A DNA stretch of 64,000 nucleotides from Nannocystis punicea (GCF_026965555.1 NZ_CP114040.1:11858001-11922000); one strand, 5' to 3'. Shown: positions 8,991-23,428, numbered from the stretch's first letter. The notes: generated by a model not told the origin, from the sequence alone. Program-made: numbers and translations.

Positions 8991-9202
8991 ATCCGTCAGC
9001 ATAACCGAAGACCCCGCGCTCGCGGAACCGGGGCCTTCCCCCCGGGCCTCGGCTTCGACGCAACGCGATGCGTGTCTCTCGGGTCATCCGGCTCACGCAG
9101 CTCAGGGCACCGAGGCCTCCGCGCCGCACCGGGCATCCCCGACGGCATCACCAGGCCCATGTCCCCGAGGACATTCGCGAGCGCCGGCCGCTCCCATGCG
9201 TT

Positions 9203-9237
9203 CACATGTCCACATGGACATGTCCACATGGACATTC
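9203..9237. repeat. Tandem copies of the interspersed palindrome
   Basis: Two exact TGTCC-N4-GGACA cores with the same spacer (ACAT) follow each other and share the middle GGACATGTCC. They lie in the 250-base gap just downstream of the large kinase gene's stop. The region would form one or two stable hairpins in RNA. Confidence 0.8.
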
Positions 9238-9248
9238 CTGCGGCCGCT

Positions 9249-13670
<4,422 letters not shown>

Positions 13671-13743
13671 CCGGCGAGTATGCCAACCACTTGCGACGGG
13701 CCGAAAGTCGGAGCGATCGGGCGGGCGCTGGGCGGGCGCCCAC

Positions 13744-13765
13744 AACATGTCTTTCGCGACATGTT
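13744..13765. repeat. Perfect copy of the interspersed palindrome between divergent genes
   Basis: AACATGTC and GACATGTT are perfect 8-bp arms around TTTCGC. It stands between the divergent kinase and asd genes, where an operator or binding site would also be possible. Confidence 0.75.
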
Positions 13766-13848
13766 TGATGGACCATCTGTCCGACGAACGTCCGCACGGG
13801 CTCGCCGGGCCGTTCCACGCGGAGCGCGCGCGAGCGGGGGACCCGTGT

Positions 13849-13854
13849 TACACT
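13849..13854 (+). promoter_or_regulatory. -10 element (TACACT) upstream of asd
   Basis: TACACT ends 9 nt before the ATG at 13864, with no Shine-Dalgarno in between. This is the leaderless arrangement seen repeatedly in this window. Confidence 0.5.
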
Positions 13855-13863
13855 CCGCGCACA

Positions 13864-14895
13864 ATGCGGGTCTGCATCCTCGGCGCCACCGGCCTCGTCG
13901 GCCGCGAGCTGCTCCACCTCATCCCGCGCGCCTGGCCGGGCGCGCAGCTCGCCCTCCACGCCAGCCGCGACCAGGAGCTCGAGGTCGACGGCCGCCGCTT
14001 CGAGGTCACGGCGGCGCACCACCTCGACGCGCTCGACGCCGGCGGCGGCGAGCTGGCGTTCGTCGCGCTCGACGACGAGCACAGCGCCCGCTACGTGCCG
14101 CGGCTCCTCGCGCTCGGCTACCGCGTCATCGACAAGAGCAACGCCTACCGCGGCGACCCTGCGGTCCCGCTGGTGGTCGCCGGCGTCAACGACGGCCTGG
14201 TCGCCGACGAGGTCCGCCTGGTCGCCAACCCCAATTGCACGACCATCCCGCTGACGCTCGCGCTCGCCCCGCTGCGCCGCCGCTTCGGCGTTCGCGGGCT
14301 GGCGGTGTCCACCTATCAGGCCATCAGCGGGGCCGGCATCGCCGCGCTCGACCAGTTCCTGCTCGACGCTCAGGTCGGCTACGCCGCCCAGAACCGCCTC
14401 GGCGCCGCCTTCTCGCCGGCGGGGTACGCAGGCAACACGGTCCCGCACAACGGCAAGACCGACGACAGCGGCTTCTCGGCCGAGGAGCGCAAGCTCATGA
14501 CCGAGAGCAGCAAGATCCTCGCCTTCCCCGACCTGCCGATCTCCGCCCAGGCCTGCCGCGTCCCGGTCGCCGTCGGCCACTACGAGCAGGTCTGGCTCAC
14601 CTGCGAGCGGCCCGTGTCCCTCGACGCAGTCGCCGCCGCGTGGGCCGAGGGCCCCTTCCTCCGCGTCGTCCCCACGGCCGACGGCGCCGGCCTGTCGGCG
14701 CTCGCCTGCGTGCACGAGCGCGACCTCGCTCTGGTCGGCCGCGTCCGCGTCGTCCCGCACGACCCCACCACCCTCTGCTTCACCGTCGCCGCCGACAACC
14801 TGCGCCTCGGCGCCGCCACCAACGCGGTGCGGATCGCCGCCCGCTGGTTCCCCGCCGTCGACCCCACCCTGCAGGCCCCGGGCAACCTGCCCTGA
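13864..14895 (+). CDS. asd: Aspartate-semialdehyde dehydrogenase
   Basis: A 343-residue enzyme of normal length. It reduces aspartyl-4-phosphate to aspartate-4-semialdehyde with NADPH, the branch point to lysine, diaminopimelate, methionine and threonine. The nucleotide loop is GATGLVG (7-13), the nucleophile is Cys125 in ANPNCTT, and Arg232 and the acid/base His239 (RVPVAVGHYE) are present. The segment AGNTVPHNGKTDDSGFSAEERK fits the fungal/archaeal-like branch of ASADH better than the E. coli branch. It starts at an ATG 9 nt after a -10 element and is followed by a palindrome on its stop codon and a phosphofructokinase gene 7 nt downstream. Confidence 0.93.
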   Translation: MRVCILGATGLVGRELLHLIPRAWPGAQLALHASRDQELEVDGRRFEVTAAHHLDALDAGGGELAFVALDDEHSARYVPRLLALGYRVIDKSNAYRGDPAVPLVVAGVNDGLVADEVRLVANPNCTTIPLTLALAPLRRRFGVRGLAVSTYQAISGAGIAALDQFLLDAQVGYAAQNRLGAAFSPAGYAGNTVPHNGKTDDSGFSAEERKLMTESSKILAFPDLPISAQACRVPVAVGHYEQVWLTCERPVSLDAVAAAWAEGPFLRVVPTADGAGLSALACVHERDLALVGRVRVVPHDPTTLCFTVAADNLRLGAATNAVRIAARWFPAVDPTLQAPGNLP

Positions 14896-14902
14896 AGGAC
14901 AG

Positions 14903-16003
<1,101 letters not shown>

Positions 16004-16070
16004 GCGCCCGCTCGGCCGCGCGCGATCTTGGTTGCGGCCCGACGCAAGCCGCGCCATCCTCCCGCCTCCC

Positions 16071-16406
16071 ATGGACGGAATCAGTCAGGCGATCCTCGAG
16101 CACGCGGACGGTGCCGGTACCCGCGGCGTGGCGATGGGTCAGCTGGTCGACGCGCTGGTCGGCCGCGGTTACACGCCCGAGGCCGTCGAGCAGGCGATCT
16201 GGGCCCTGCTCGGCGCCCGTCGCCTGACGCCGAGCGGCTTCCTCTGCCGCCAGCTGCGCCGCCGCGACCCCTTCGGCGAGATCGTGCAGACCCGCTGCTA
16301 CGAGCTGCTGCTGGCCCCGTGGTCGAGCGAGCTCGACCACCAGCTCGACCTCGACCTCGCCACCGACGAGGCCGAGGTCGACGACGAAGACGACCCCGAG
16401 CGATGA
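16071..16406 (+). CDS. Small winged-helix-like protein, function unknown
   Basis: A 111-residue acidic protein. The first 70 residues look like a small winged-helix domain (ISQAILEHADG...AMGQLVDALVGRGYTPEAVEQAIWALLGARRLTPSGF), of the kind that reads as helix-turn-helix with a wing, and the tail is a run of Asp/Glu. The stop codon overlaps the start of the Dus gene (ATGA at 16403-16406), so the two are translationally coupled. I see no Shine-Dalgarno before the ATG. I do not recognise a family. Confidence 0.7.
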   Translation: MDGISQAILEHADGAGTRGVAMGQLVDALVGRGYTPEAVEQAIWALLGARRLTPSGFLCRQLRRRDPFGEIVQTRCYELLLAPWSSELDHQLDLDLATDEAEVDDEDDPER

Positions 16407-17515
16407 CGATCGGTGCCTGCGAGCGCTTCGTCGCCGACCCCGGCCGGCGCGTCGACGAAGCTGTCCTCGAGGACATGCGCCGTGACAGCGTCGCCCGCTG
16501 GTCCGCGACCTGGGGCGACCGTCACCGCGTCGCCGCCCGCCCCGGCGAGCCCGGCCTCTACCTCGCGCTCGCGCCGATGGACGGCATCACCGACGCGGTC
16601 TACCGCCGCCTGCTCACCGACCAGTTCGGCGGCCAGAGCGGCATCAGCCTGTGCGTCTCCGAGTTCGTGCGGGTCACCCGCGATCCGGTGCCCGCGGCGG
16701 TGCTGCTGCGCGACGTCCCCGAGCTCGCGCACGGCGGCCACACCCGCGCCGGCGTCCCCGTGTACGTGCAACTCCTCGGCGGCGACCCCGAGCCGCTGGC
16801 CGAGACGGCCCGCCGCGCCGCCGAGCTCGGGGCCCCCGGCATCGACCTCAACTTCGGCTGCCCGGCCAAGACCGTCAACAACCACGACGGCGGCGCCAGC
16901 CTGCTGCGCGCGCCGCAGCGGATCCACGCGATCGTCGGCCGCGTCCGCGACCGCGTCCCCGAGCACATCCCCGTCACCGCCAAGGTCCGAGTCGGCTGGG
17001 ACTCGAGCGACGGCCTCGAGGAGATCGCAGTCGCCGCGGCCAGCGGGGGCGCCGCCTGGCTCACCGTCCACGCCCGCACCCGCACCCAGCTCTACCAGCC
17101 GCCCGTCCGCTGGCCCGACCTCGCCCGCGCCCGCGCGGCCGTCCCGATCCCCGTGGTCGCCAACGGCGACCTGCGTGTCCCCTCGGACCTGTCCCATTGT
17201 GCAGCCCAGAGCTGCTGCCACGCCTTCATGATCGGCCGGGCGGCGATGGCCCGCCCCGACCTGTTCGCCATCATCCGCGGCGCGCGCCAGGACGTCCCGT
17301 TCCCGCTCGCCGAGCTGGCCGACATCGTGCGCGACTACCACGCCGCCATGCGCGACGACGGGCTGGAGCCTGGCCGCGCGGTCGCCCGCGTCAAGCAATG
17401 GCTGCGCCTGGCCGCCCAGCTCGACCCCCGCGTCGAACCCCACTTCCACGCGACCAAGACCGCCGTCGCCTGGCCGCCCATCGCAGCTCACCTCGCCGGC
17501 ATGGCCGACGCATAG
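16403..17515 (+). CDS. tRNA-dihydrouridine synthase (DusC-like)
   Basis: A 370-residue flavoenzyme that reduces uridines in tRNA D-loops with NADPH and FMN. The TIM-barrel start LALAPMDGITDAVYR and the active-site segment DLNFGCPAKTVNNHDGGASLL, with catalytic Cys153, are diagnostic; VHARTRTQLY and the phosphate-binding GRAAMARPDLF follow. MDGITD and the VNNHDGGASLL form are closest to DusC, but the exact tRNA position is not certain. The first about 50 residues are an extra N-terminal segment before the barrel. It overlaps the preceding small gene by four bases. An exact palindrome core lies in the N-terminal extension at 16462-16475. Confidence 0.9.
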   Translation: MTIGACERFVADPGRRVDEAVLEDMRRDSVARWSATWGDRHRVAARPGEPGLYLALAPMDGITDAVYRRLLTDQFGGQSGISLCVSEFVRVTRDPVPAAVLLRDVPELAHGGHTRAGVPVYVQLLGGDPEPLAETARRAAELGAPGIDLNFGCPAKTVNNHDGGASLLRAPQRIHAIVGRVRDRVPEHIPVTAKVRVGWDSSDGLEEIAVAAASGGAAWLTVHARTRTQLYQPPVRWPDLARARAAVPIPVVANGDLRVPSDLSHCAAQSCCHAFMIGRAAMARPDLFAIIRGARQDVPFPLAELADIVRDYHAAMRDDGLEPGRAVARVKQWLRLAAQLDPRVEPHFHATKTAVAWPPIAAHLAGMADA

Positions 17516-17536
17516 CTATCTATAAAAAATAAAAAA

Positions 17537-17575
17537 CCCCGCGCAGGCCGTGTGTCGAGTCCTGCCTGCGCGGGG
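17537..17575 (-). terminator. Rho-independent terminator reading leftward
   Basis: A perfect 12-bp stem (CCCCGCGCAGGC pairing with GCCTGCGCGGGG) encloses a 15-nt loop. On the minus strand it is followed by an almost pure T run (complement of 17523-17536), so it should stop transcription of the small minus-strand gene at 17657-17845. It also separates that gene from the convergent Dus gene. Confidence 0.85.
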
Positions 17576-17656
17576 GTGCTGCGTCTGCTTGTCGAACGAA
17601 CGGAAGTTATTACCGGGCGGCGCCGCACGCAGGCGACGTCGCGCAGGAGAGCGCTG

Positions 17657-17845
17657 TCACCAGCCCCGGAAGAAGCCGAGGCCCAGAGTGACGAGGGCGG
17701 CGAACAGGAACACCAGGAACAGCATGCGCGCCATTCCGGACGCGGTGGTCGCCGTGACCTTCGGGGTCGTGCTCGTGTATCCCGAGAACCCCAGCGCTCC
17801 TGCGAGGAGCGCGAGCGTCAAGAAGCTGACCGTCCAGATGAGCAT
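17657..17845 (-). CDS. DUF1328-family small membrane protein
   Basis: A 62-residue, two-helix membrane peptide. The N-terminus MLIWTVSFLTLALLAGALGFSG and the second helix MLFLVFLFAALVTLGLGFF match the DUF1328 (YtjA) pattern of short stress-linked membrane proteins of unknown role. I start at the inner ATG, which has GAGG about 9 nt upstream; the longer frame adds charged residues not found in the family. A strong terminator lies 80 bases downstream, so it is a single-gene unit. Confidence 0.75.
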   Translation of the reverse strand: MLIWTVSFLTLALLAGALGFSGYTSTTPKVTATTASGMARMLFLVFLFAALVTLGLGFFRGW

Positions 17846-18196
17846 CTCCCTCGCCTCGCGTCTTCGCACTTTTCATGAAACGGTCCGCCGTACCTGTCAA
17901 GCGCGCTGCCGAACTCGAGCAACCCACGTCGCAGCCGGCGCGCCGCGCGAAGCCCCCTGACGCCTTCTTGATGTTCGAAGCGCCATGCCCGATCGAACCT
18001 GGCCCGGCGATCCATCGCGCTCGTCCATGCACGCGAGCGCCTCTCTCGTATCGACGATCGACGGAGCATCCGACGTGGCTCGACGGATCGCCGGATACAC
18101 ACACCCGGGTCGTCCGCGAAGCGCCGAGGTCGTGCGTCGGGGAGCTCGTCGGCGCGGTCACCCGCGACGTGGACGGCGTCGCCGCGTTCGTAACCG
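17846..18196. other. Gene-free interval
   Basis: About 350 bases upstream of the DUF1328 gene and downstream of the CapA-like gene. It must hold the DUF1328 promoter. I see no gene, hairpin or palindrome copy that I trust. Confidence 0.5.
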
Positions 18197-19441
18197 TCAC
18201 GGAGCCGAAGCGCAGTCGCCCCGCAGCACCAGGTCCTCGCCGCTCGTCTCGAGCTTCGTCCCCTGCGCCTCGCTGAGCGTCAGCATGCGCGCGCGGACCG
18301 TCTTGCCCATCCCCTTGATGGCAGGCACCGGATGCTTGCTCGGCGTCCGTTTAATATAGGAGGGATGAAACGTCAGCGCCTCGAGGCACGACTTCCCCGT
18401 GAAGCGGGCCCGCAGCACGCCGGTCAATCGCGGGACCTCGTGGGTGTTCTCGAACAAGAAGTTCCCCAGCGAGTACGCGATCGCCTTCTTGCCGTATTGC
18501 TCGATCGCCTGCAGCACGTGCGGATGGTGCCCCACCACCAGGTCGGCCCCGCGGTCGAGCAGCGCCCGCGCCTGCCGCTGTTGATGGGCCCCGGGCGCGT
18601 CGGCGTACTCCTCGCCCCAGTGGACGAACACGATGAGGAGGTCATGCGTCGCCCTGGCCCCGTCGATCAGCGGCCCGAGCGTGCTCTCAAGATCGTTCGT
18701 CGACAGGAACGGCAGCTCCGGCGTGTTCGGGAACTGCGGCGCGTTGCGGCGCGACGTCACCGCGAGGAGGCCGACCTTCCACCCGCGGCGCTCGAGCGTC
18801 TCGACGCGGAACACCGGCGGCTCGCTGCGCGACGCCCCGAGCGGCACGATCCCCAGCTCCTCCAGGATCTTCGGCGACTGCAGCAGCCCCTCGGCCCGTT
18901 GATCGAACGAGTGATTGTTGGCCAGGCTGAGCGCCGCGAACCCGCCGTCGACCAGGTGCTGGGCCATCGCCTTCGACGCCCCGAACGCGAACTTGGCCCC
19001 GATCGGGCTCTTCGCCGGCAGCTCGTACACCAGCGGCGTCTCGAGGTTGCCGATCAGCAGGTCGCTGCGCATAGTCTCCAGAATCTCGTCGAAGGGCCGC
19101 TCGCCCTCGCCGACGATCGGGTCGAAGCCCGACGTCGCCCGGTAGCGGCCGAAGATGATGTCGCCGACGAAGGTCAGCTCGATCGGCTCGCGCGCCGGCG
19201 CGGCCGCCGGCTCGACCCGGGCCTCCTCGGGCTTCACTTCTTTGCTGTCCTCGGGGACAGGTTCACTGGCCCGCGGCGGCGCCGGCTCGCTCCTGTCCTC
19301 CGGGACAGGCGCCGGCGCCACCGACGGCGAGGTCGGCTGAGCCACCGTCGCGCTGTCGCGCCCCGCCCCCGAGCACCCCGGGAGGCCGACGACGGAGCCG
19401 AGAGCAGCGAGAGCGACGACGACGCGGACCAGACCGGGCAC
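18197..19441 (-). CDS. CapA-family (poly-gamma-glutamate synthesis-like) lipoprotein
   Basis: About 414 residues with a signal peptide ending VVGLPGC (likely lipidated Cys), a long Pro/Glu-rich linker and a CapA domain (PF09587), a metallophosphatase-like fold. Motifs seen: ELTFVGDIIFGR, GNLETPL, SLANNHSFDQ, FVHWGEEY and GHHPHVLQ, which supply the expected metal ligands. Family members take part in capsule poly-gamma-glutamate export or are hydrolases of unknown substrate; no cap/pgs partners lie nearby, so the role is open. The start is uncertain: I use a GTG at 19441, chosen because it gives a compact signal peptide. Two exact palindromes (19245-19260, 19292-19309) lie in the linker and encode its repeated PVPED motifs. 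Confidence 0.85.
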   Translation of the reverse strand: MPGLVRVVVALAALGSVVGLPGCSGAGRDSATVAQPTSPSVAPAPVPEDRSEPAPPRASEPVPEDSKEVKPEEARVEPAAAPAREPIELTFVGDIIFGRYRATSGFDPIVGEGERPFDEILETMRSDLLIGNLETPLVYELPAKSPIGAKFAFGASKAMAQHLVDGGFAALSLANNHSFDQRAEGLLQSPKILEELGIVPLGASRSEPPVFRVETLERRGWKVGLLAVTSRRNAPQFPNTPELPFLSTNDLESTLGPLIDGARATHDLLIVFVHWGEEYADAPGAHQQRQARALLDRGADLVVGHHPHVLQAIEQYGKKAIAYSLGNFLFENTHEVPRLTGVLRARFTGKSCLEALTFHPSYIKRTPSKHPVPAIKGMGKTVRARMLTLSEAQGTKLETSGEDLVLRGDCASAP

Positions 19442-20275
19442 GGCGGGCGGAGTTACGCCCAAACCTCCGGCCGACGCAAGAGTTCGGCGCTCGCGCTGTC
19501 CTCGCCGCCAGCCGCTCCGCGGGGCCGTCCCCAATCGCGCTCTGGACACATCCGTGAAGCGCCTCGATCCGCGACCCCGAGCGCTCGAATCTGGGCGAGG
19601 CGTGTCCCGGTGACGGCCACGTTCGCGCTCGCCTGCACCGACCGCGACCCGCCGGATCTCCTCGTCCCGCGACTGGTGCCGCTTCGACGTCGCCGTGGCC
19701 TGCAAGATCCTGCTGAACCGCCGACCCGATTCGTTCCCCTGAACATCTTGCTCTCGTCGTGCCTGCTCATCGTCGGCGCTGATTGATTCCCGTGGCATCC
19801 ATCCCCGGCCGACCCCCGCCGGCGCCGCCCTCCCGCAGTTCGACCCTCGGCAGAGAACTGTCCCGAAGGACAGAAGCGTATGGCCGTGATTCGCAGCGGC
19901 GCCGGGCCACGAGGACCTCGGCGGCGGCGCTCTCCACTGACATGTCTCATCGGACATCTCACCGAGTCCGAGACCCCTCACCCGAAGCCGCCCCGCCGCG
20001 ACATTGCAACATCCGCACACGCCACACGTGAGGCGATCCTGCTCGCCTTCGTGAAGCCCGGCCGCGCCTCGCCGACCCGCGGACCATCTTCCACCGCGAC
20101 CCAATCACTCTCCGAGCTCGTCCCACGCACCAGCTCGATGCCTTCCGACGTCGCCCACCCCCGCACCGCCCGTGTCCTCGCGAACACATCTCCGCGCCGA
20201 TCGCGGCCGACGCCTCGCCTCTGCCGCCTCCCGGGCGGCTCCCCCTCGCCCGCTTCGTTCGCTACACTGCGCCCC
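19442..20275. other. Gene-free interval with palindromes
   Basis: About 830 bases between divergent genes. Open frames across it are Arg/Ser-rich and overlap one another, so I call none. It holds one exact palindrome (about 19857-19877) and one degenerate copy (about 19936-19957), and the upstream region of both neighbours. Confidence 0.5.
20263..20268 (+). promoter_or_regulatory. -10 element (TACACT) of a leaderless-type start
   Basis: TACACT ends 7 nt before GTG 20276. It selects this start over the long upstream open frame, whose sequence is low-complexity. Confidence 0.5.
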
Positions 20276-21166
20276 GTGCCTCTCGACGCGACACGTCGCC
20301 GCGCGGCGATCTTGCTCGGCCTCGTCGGCCTCGTCGCTGCCGTCGAGTGGATCGCCGCTGCCCGCGCCTATCGCTCGCTCCTCGCCCCGGCCGACTGGGA
20401 CGCCGCCGCCGCCGCCCTCGCCGCCCTCCCGCCCGACGAGCCGGTCGTCCTCGCCGACGACTGGCTCGGCCCCGTCGCGCGCCGGCACCTCCCCGCCCTG
20501 CAGCGCTCGCTCGGCCGCCCCGACCTCCACGGCGCCCCGCGCTTCCACGTCCTCGCGCTCGGCGAGCCGCTCACGCCCGACCTCCGCGCCGACCTCGACG
20601 AGCTCGTCCCCGAGCCGCTCGGCGTCGACGACCTCGGCCCGCTCGCCCTCCACCACTTCGCAGCGCCTTCGGGACATGTCCTGTGGGACATCCTCGATCC
20701 GCCCGCCCTCCTCACCCCCGACGGGGCCGGCGCCTGCCGCAAGGTCCAGCGGGCCTGGGTCTGCAAGCAGGGCCGCGCCACCGTCCGCCACGCCGAGATC
20801 GCCTACCGCCCGCGCCGCTGCCTCGCCGTCGACATGAACGACGGCGCCGCCTTCGAGCTGCGCGGCCGCGTCGAGCTCGGCGCGCGCCTGCGCGGCCACC
20901 TCGGCTTCTCCGACTTCAACGGCCGCCTGCGCAACGACGCCCCCGCCGTCCTCGAGCTCGAGCTCGACGGCGTCCCGCGGGCGCGCTGGCTCATCAGCGA
21001 CAGCCAGGGCTGGGCCGCCTTCGAGCTCGCCACCACCCCCGGCCCGGCCGAGCTCACCGTCCGCGTCACCACCTTGCTCGCCGGCACCTTCACCCCCGGC
21101 GGCTACGACCCCGACACGCGCCGCGTCCCCTGCCTCGACCTGCGCGCCCTGACGGAGCCCGCGTGA
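20276..21166 (+). CDS. Membrane-anchored protein, function unknown, upstream of GT39 gene
   Basis: A 296-residue protein starting with GTG. One N-terminal helix (about 10-28, AILLGLVGLVAAVEWIAAA) anchors a soluble, probably extracytoplasmic domain. The C-terminal half is beta-rich (FELRGRVELGARLRGHLGFSDF... LELELDGVPRARWLISDSQGW), like a jelly-roll carbohydrate-binding domain. Its stop codon overlaps a GTG (GTGA at 21163-21166) that begins the first of five copies of the GT39 start site, so the pair was once directly coupled. A role with the GT39 protein in glycan or polymer assembly is an inference from position only. A palindrome sits at about 20670-20692 within the frame. Confidence 0.7.
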   Translation: MPLDATRRRAAILLGLVGLVAAVEWIAAARAYRSLLAPADWDAAAAALAALPPDEPVVLADDWLGPVARRHLPALQRSLGRPDLHGAPRFHVLALGEPLTPDLRADLDELVPEPLGVDDLGPLALHHFAAPSGHVLWDILDPPALLTPDGAGACRKVQRAWVCKQGRATVRHAEIAYRPRRCLAVDMNDGAAFELRGRVELGARLRGHLGFSDFNGRLRNDAPAVLELELDGVPRARWLISDSQGWAAFELATTPGPAELTVRVTTLLAGTFTPGGYDPDTRRVPCLDLRALTEPA

Positions 21167-21468
21167 CCCGCCGCCTCCTCGCCGCCTTCGCGCCCCTCGG
21201 GTGCCTCGCGCCTGCTCCTCGTGCCCACCTCGTCCGCAAGGAGCCCGCGTGACCCGCCGCCTCCTCGCCGCCTTCGCGCCCCTCGGGCGCCTCGCGCCTC
21301 AGCAAGGAGCCCGCGTGACCCGCCGCCTCCTCGCCGCCTTCGCGCCCCTCGGGCGCCTCGCGCCTCAGCAAGGAGCCCGCGTGACCCGCCGCCTCCTCGC
21401 CGCCTTCGCGCCCCTCGGGCGCCTCGCGCCTGCTCCTCGCGCCCCCCTCGTCCGCAAGGAGCCCGCGT
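21163..21468 (+). repeat. Tandem copies of a gene start site (86 and 66 bp units)
   Basis: The block AAGGAG-CCCGC-GTG plus the first codons recurs. GTG copies stand at 21163, 21249, 21315, 21381 and 21467, spaced 86, 66, 66 and 86 bp. Only the last leads into the GT39 gene; 21249, 21315 and 21381 are in frame with each other but run to a stop at 21468-21470. The copies probably arose by unequal exchange at the original coupled junction. Confidence 0.85.
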
Positions 21469-23428
21469 GACCCGCCGCCTCCTCGCCCTCCTCGCCGTCG
21501 CGCTCGGCCTCGCGGTCGTCCTCCTGCTCGCCCGCGGCCACCGCGACGTCGGCTACGTCCGCGACGAGGGCATCTACTTCCACGCCAGCCGCGCCTACGC
21601 CGACTGGGCCGCGCGCGGCCTGCAGTCGCCCGCCGTCCTGTTCGACCGCGCCGCCCGCGACCGCGCCTTCGCCGTCAACCACGAGCACCCCGCGCTGATG
21701 AAGCTCGCCGGCGGCCTGTCCGCGCGCCTGTTCTCCGCGCCAGGTCCCGAGGGACAGGCGCCCGAGACCCGCGCCCATCCCGGCCTGCTCCCGCTCATGC
21801 CCGAGGGCGCCGCCATGCGCCTGCCCGCCCAGCTGCTCGCCGGCCTCGGCGTCGCCCTCCTGTTCCTCGCCGGCGCCGGCCTCGCCCGCACCAGGAGACC
21901 TGTCCTTGGGGACATATCATCCGCGAACCCGGCCTCCCGAGCGGACCTGTCCTCCGGAGCATCCAAGCCCGCCTCGGCCGCCGGTGTACCGGCCCCCGCC
22001 TCCGGTCCGTCCGCGCCTCCTGCCGACCTGTCCTCCGAGACATCCAAGGCAGCCTCGGTCGCTCCCGATTCGCCCCCCCTCGCCAGCCCTTCGACCGACG
22101 ACCTCGCCACCGCGCTCCCACTCCCCGCGAACCTGTCCCTCGGGGCACCGCAACTCCCATCGCAAGACCCCGCCGTCTCGCTCTCCCCGCTGATCCCCGC
22201 CGTCCTCGCCGCCCTGTGGTTCATCGGCCTGCCGCACGTATGGGTCCACGCCGGCCTGCACTGCTTCGACGTCCCGGTCGCGGTCCTCACCCTCGCCGTC
22301 GTCCTGTGCTACCGCCGGGCCCTCGCCTCGTGGCGCTGGTCGCTGCTGCTCGGCCCGCTCCTGGGCGTGGCGATCTCCGTCAAGCACAACGCCCTCTTCA
22401 TCCCCGTCCTGCTCGGCGTGCACTACCTCGCCTGCCTCGCGCTGGCCGGTCGCCGCCCCAGCCGCGGCCAGCTCTTGCCGCTGCCGTTCCTCAGCATGGC
22501 CGTGCTCGCGCCGCCGACCGTCCTCGCCCTGTGGCCGTGGCTGTGGAGCGACCCGCTCGTGCGCCTCGGCGAGTACGTCGAGTTCCACCGCCTCCACGCC
22601 TACTACAACACCGAATACCTCCACATCAATTACAACCAGCCGCCGCTGCCGTGGAGCTACCCGTTCGTCCTCACCTGGGCGACCGTCCCGACCGCCCTGC
22701 TGCTGCTCGCCGCGATCGGCCTCGTCCTCGCTGTCCGCAAGGACCTGTCCTCCCGGCCATCTGCCGATCTGCCTCCCGTCCGCTTCACCGCCCCCTTGCG
22801 CGGCCATCCGGCCCGGGACGGCCTGCTGTGGGCGCTGTTCGGCCTGTTCCCGCTGGTCCTCATCAGCCTGCCGACGATCCCGATCTTCGGCGGCACCAAG
22901 CACTGGCTGACCGCCTACCCCTTCCTCGCCCTGGCCGCGGCCTCCGCCTACGTCACTCTCTGGCGCGCTCTGGCCCCGACCGGCCGCGCCCGCCACCTGC
23001 CCGCCGCCCTCCTGCCGCTGCTGCTCGTGCCCGCGCTGTGGAGCACGATCCACGGCCACCCCTACAACCTCTCGCAGTACGCCCCACTCGCCGGCGGCGC
23101 CCGCGGTGCCGCCGACCTGGGCCTGCTCCGCGGCTTCTGGGGCAGCGCCGTCCTGCCCCTGCTGGACGACATGTCCCAGCGGCCAGGTCCTCTCTACCTC
23201 CACGACCTCCACGAGCTCGCCCGCCTGCAGTACGAACGCGAGGGCCGCTGGCCCCCCGGCCTGGCCGCCGCCCCGCTGTCCCGCGCCCGCGCCGGCCTGC
23301 TGTTCCACGAGCGCCACATGCTCTCCAACGAGGTCGACCTCTGGAACCATTTTAATAATAGCACCCCGGTCGACGTCCTCACCCTCGACGACGTCCCGCT
23401 GACCAGCCTCTACGCCGGCAGCAAGTGA
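21467..23428 (+). CDS. GT39-type membrane glycosyltransferase with repeat-derived insert
   Basis: A 653-residue polytopic protein of the PMT/ArnT superfamily (GT-C). The first extracytoplasmic loop carries the catalytic acidic pair RDEGIYF (Asp33/Glu34), followed by NHEHPALMK as in dolichyl-phosphate-mannose-type enzymes; about ten helices follow and a short soluble tail ends the protein. Members transfer sugars from a lipid carrier. The start is the fifth and last GTG of a tandem start-site repeat, with an AAGGAG Shine-Dalgarno 6 nt away. Residues about 141-238 form a Ser/Pro/Ala-rich insert between helices that contains four palindromes in a row, encoding LSSGAS, LSSETS and LSLGAP; the rest of the family lacks such a loop, from memory. 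Confidence 0.85.
   Translation: MTRRLLALLAVALGLAVVLLLARGHRDVGYVRDEGIYFHASRAYADWAARGLQSPAVLFDRAARDRAFAVNHEHPALMKLAGGLSARLFSAPGPEGQAPETRAHPGLLPLMPEGAAMRLPAQLLAGLGVALLFLAGAGLARTRRPVLGDISSANPASRADLSSGASKPASAAGVPAPASGPSAPPADLSSETSKAASVAPDSPPLASPSTDDLATALPLPANLSLGAPQLPSQDPAVSLSPLIPAVLAALWFIGLPHVWVHAGLHCFDVPVAVLTLAVVLCYRRALASWRWSLLLGPLLGVAISVKHNALFIPVLLGVHYLACLALAGRRPSRGQLLPLPFLSMAVLAPPTVLALWPWLWSDPLVRLGEYVEFHRLHAYYNTEYLHINYNQPPLPWSYPFVLTWATVPTALLLLAAIGLVLAVRKDLSSRPSADLPPVRFTAPLRGHPARDGLLWALFGLFPLVLISLPTIPIFGGTKHWLTAYPFLALAAASAYVTLWRALAPTGRARHLPAALLPLLLVPALWSTIHGHPYNLSQYAPLAGGARGAADLGLLRGFWGSAVLPLLDDMSQRPGPLYLHDLHELARLQYEREGRWPPGLAAAPLSRARAGLLFHERHMLSNEVDLWNHFNNSTPVDVLTLDDVPLTSLYAGSK
21897..22155. 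repeat. Cluster of four palindromes inside a coding region
   Basis: Copies at about 21898, 21943, 22024 and 22129, all in the same orientation and frame, each opening with ACCTGTCC. Only the first has an exact GGACA right half; the others have one or two changes. Together they make up most of the extra loop of the GT39 protein. Confidence 0.75.

Noticed and set aside
8996..9235. Small frame with repeated CPCGHV-like peptide
   Set aside because: The peptide is a read-through of the tandem palindrome; no start signal or family supports it.
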